Source: Myxococcota bacterium
Lineage (GTDB): Bacteria; Myxococcota_A; UBA9160; SMWR01
Assembly (NCBI GenBank): GCA_022447545.1
Contig: JAKVBI010000010.1
Coordinates: 186,001-250,000 of the forward strand
DNA: 64,000 bases
Direction of reading: 5' to 3'
The notes under the pieces were generated by a model. That model saw nothing but the letters and a program-made list of their open reading frames with translations, did no database searches and had not been told where the DNA came from. Below are positions 63,054 through 64,000 of the stretch, piece by piece (positions within the stretch are counted from its first letter, which is position 1; the number at the start of each line of letters is the position of its first letter). Both the position numbers and the translations under genes were made by a program.

Positions 63054-64000
63054 TCATTGCCCGCTGTTGTTCGAGGCAAGCCCCAGGCGCTCTCTTTCGT
63101 ATCGGCCGGACTGAACCTCCTCGCACCAGTTCCGGTTGGCGAGGTACCAATCCACCGTCGCTGCCAGGCCCGACGCGAAGTCGTGAGCCGGGCTCCACCC
63201 GAGTTCACGACGAATCTTCGTGGCATCGATTGCGTAACGCTTGTCGTGACCCGGCCGGTCGTCCACGAAGGTCTTGAGGTCGGTGTAGGTCTTCCCCCGG
63301 CTCAGGAGCGCTGGGTTGGCTCCAGACGGCCGCGCACGCTCAAGGGCTTCGCACAGGGCGTCGACGATCTCGAGATTCGTCCGTTCGCAGTCTCCCCCAA
63401 TGTTGTACTTCTCGCCGAGACGACCCCGTTCGAGAGCCAGAAGGATCCCTGCGCAGTGATCTTCGACGTAGAGCCAGTCCCTCACGTTGCTGCCGTCGCC
63501 GTAGATCGGGAGGTCCCGCCCCTCGGTGGCGTTGAGGATCATCAGCGGGAGAAGTTTCTCGGGAAACTGATAGGGCCCGTAGTTGTTCGAGCAATTGCTA
63601 ATGATCGTAGGGAGTCCATAGGTGGCGAAATAGGCACGGACGAGATGGTCGGCGCCCGCCTTGGACGCCGAGTAGGGCGAATTCGGTTGATAGGGGGTGG
63701 TCTCGGTGAACGCGCCCTCGGGCCCCAATGATCCGTACACCTCGTCTGTCGAGACGTGGAGGAACCGAAACGCCTCACGGGATGTGGAATCGAGTGAGTT
63801 CAGATGGTTGCGCGCGACGTCGAGCAGCACGAACGTGCCCATCAGGTTGGTCTGGACGAATGCGGTGGGCCCATCGATGGAACGGTCGACGTGGGTCTCT
63901 GCTGCGAAATTCAGAAGGGCCGTGGGTTGGTGGACTCGGAAGATCTCCTCCATGGCGGGGCGATCGGCGATGTCCGCTTTCACGAATGTGAAGCGTGGAT
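63054..64000 (-). CDS. rfbB: dTDP-glucose 4,6-dehydratase (5' end outside window)
   Basis: The C-terminal 315 residues or so of a short-chain dehydrogenase that converts dTDP-glucose to the 4-keto-6-deoxy sugar, the route to dTDP-rhamnose and other deoxy sugars. The frame stays open to the right edge (FTFVKADIADRPAM). The catalytic Thr-Asp-Glu is in VSTDEVYGSLG, and the YxxxK pair in YSASKAGADHLVR. RDWLYVEDHCAGI and EKYNIGGDCERTN also fit the family. It belongs with the glycan genes at the left of the window by function, not by position. Confidence 0.95.
   Translation of the reverse strand, partial: PRFTFVKADIADRPAMEEIFRVHQPTALLNFAAETHVDRSIDGPTAFVQTNLMGTFVLLDVARNHLNSLDSTSREAFRFLHVSTDEVYGSLGPEGAFTETTPYQPNSPYSASKAGADHLVRAYFATYGLPTIISNCSNNYGPYQFPEKLLPLMILNATEGRDLPIYGDGSNVRDWLYVEDHCAGILLALERGRLGEKYNIGGDCERTNLEIVDALCEALERARPSGANPALLSRGKTYTDLKTFVDDRPGHDKRYAIDATKIRRELGWSPAHDFASGLAATVDWYLANRNWCEEVQSGRYERERLGLASNNSGQ

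Overview
The window looks like chromosomal DNA from a GC-rich, diderm bacterium of the old 'Deltaproteobacteria' type (Myxococcota or Desulfobacterota-like, probably uncultured). The basis is gene content and order: an lptC-lptA-lptB-rpoN-ptsN-hprK-rapZ-EIIA(Man)-HPr run, yajC-secD-secF, a bactofilin, outer-membrane beta-barrels, a TolC-type channel, a multihaem cytochrome and a PATAN/J-domain/TPR protein. This is an inference from gene content; no rRNA or other direct marker is present. No tRNA, IS element, CRISPR array or prophage was seen, and no stretch over about 300 bases lacks a gene.

Region 1 (1-23.8 kb) starts with the 3' end of a cytochrome P450 and is then an envelope-glycan block. 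It holds four large polytopic GT-C-like proteins (two of them tandem paralogues), a YfhO-type membrane protein, two different glycosyltransferase-2/methyltransferase fusions, two free SAM methyltransferases, an acyltransferase-3, an MBOAT/SGNH O-acylation pair and two alkaline-phosphatase-superfamily enzymes. An FKBP isomerase and a ThuA-like lipoprotein sit among them. A dTDP-glucose 4,6-dehydratase gene running off the right edge (63-64 kb) fits the same theme. Together they look able to make, methylate, acylate and decorate a lipid-linked surface glycan, though no known pathway matches the set.

Region 2 (24-36 kb) is housekeeping. It contains LPS transport, sigma-54 and a nitrogen-type PTS with a single-domain HPr kinase, then metK, a SpoIID-like protein and the YajC-SecD-SecF accessory translocase. 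A bactofilin and a TolC-like protein face them on the other strand. Region 3 (38-44.8 kb) is an ispD-ispF-cysS-uvrB-uvrC operon.

Region 4 (44.8-64 kb) is more individual. It has a two-gene secreted module (unknown protein plus arylsulfotransferase-like protein), ComEC, three related beta-barrel proteins and an octahaem cytochrome with a HEAT-like tail. After these come a DUF1214 protein, FdhD, a YCII protein, a TauE/SafE permease, an S9 peptidase, a metzincin-like lipoprotein and two multi-domain regulators (PATAN-J-TPR and XylR_N-V4R-STAS).

Three sequence-level patterns stand out. Fourteen gene junctions use a 4-bp RTGA/TTGA stop-start overlap. Seven gene starts without a strong Shine-Dalgarno have a TAnnnT hexamer 6-8 nt before the ATG, which suggests leaderless transcripts. 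A perfect 19-bp inverted repeat lies inside the coding sequence at 1284-1337.
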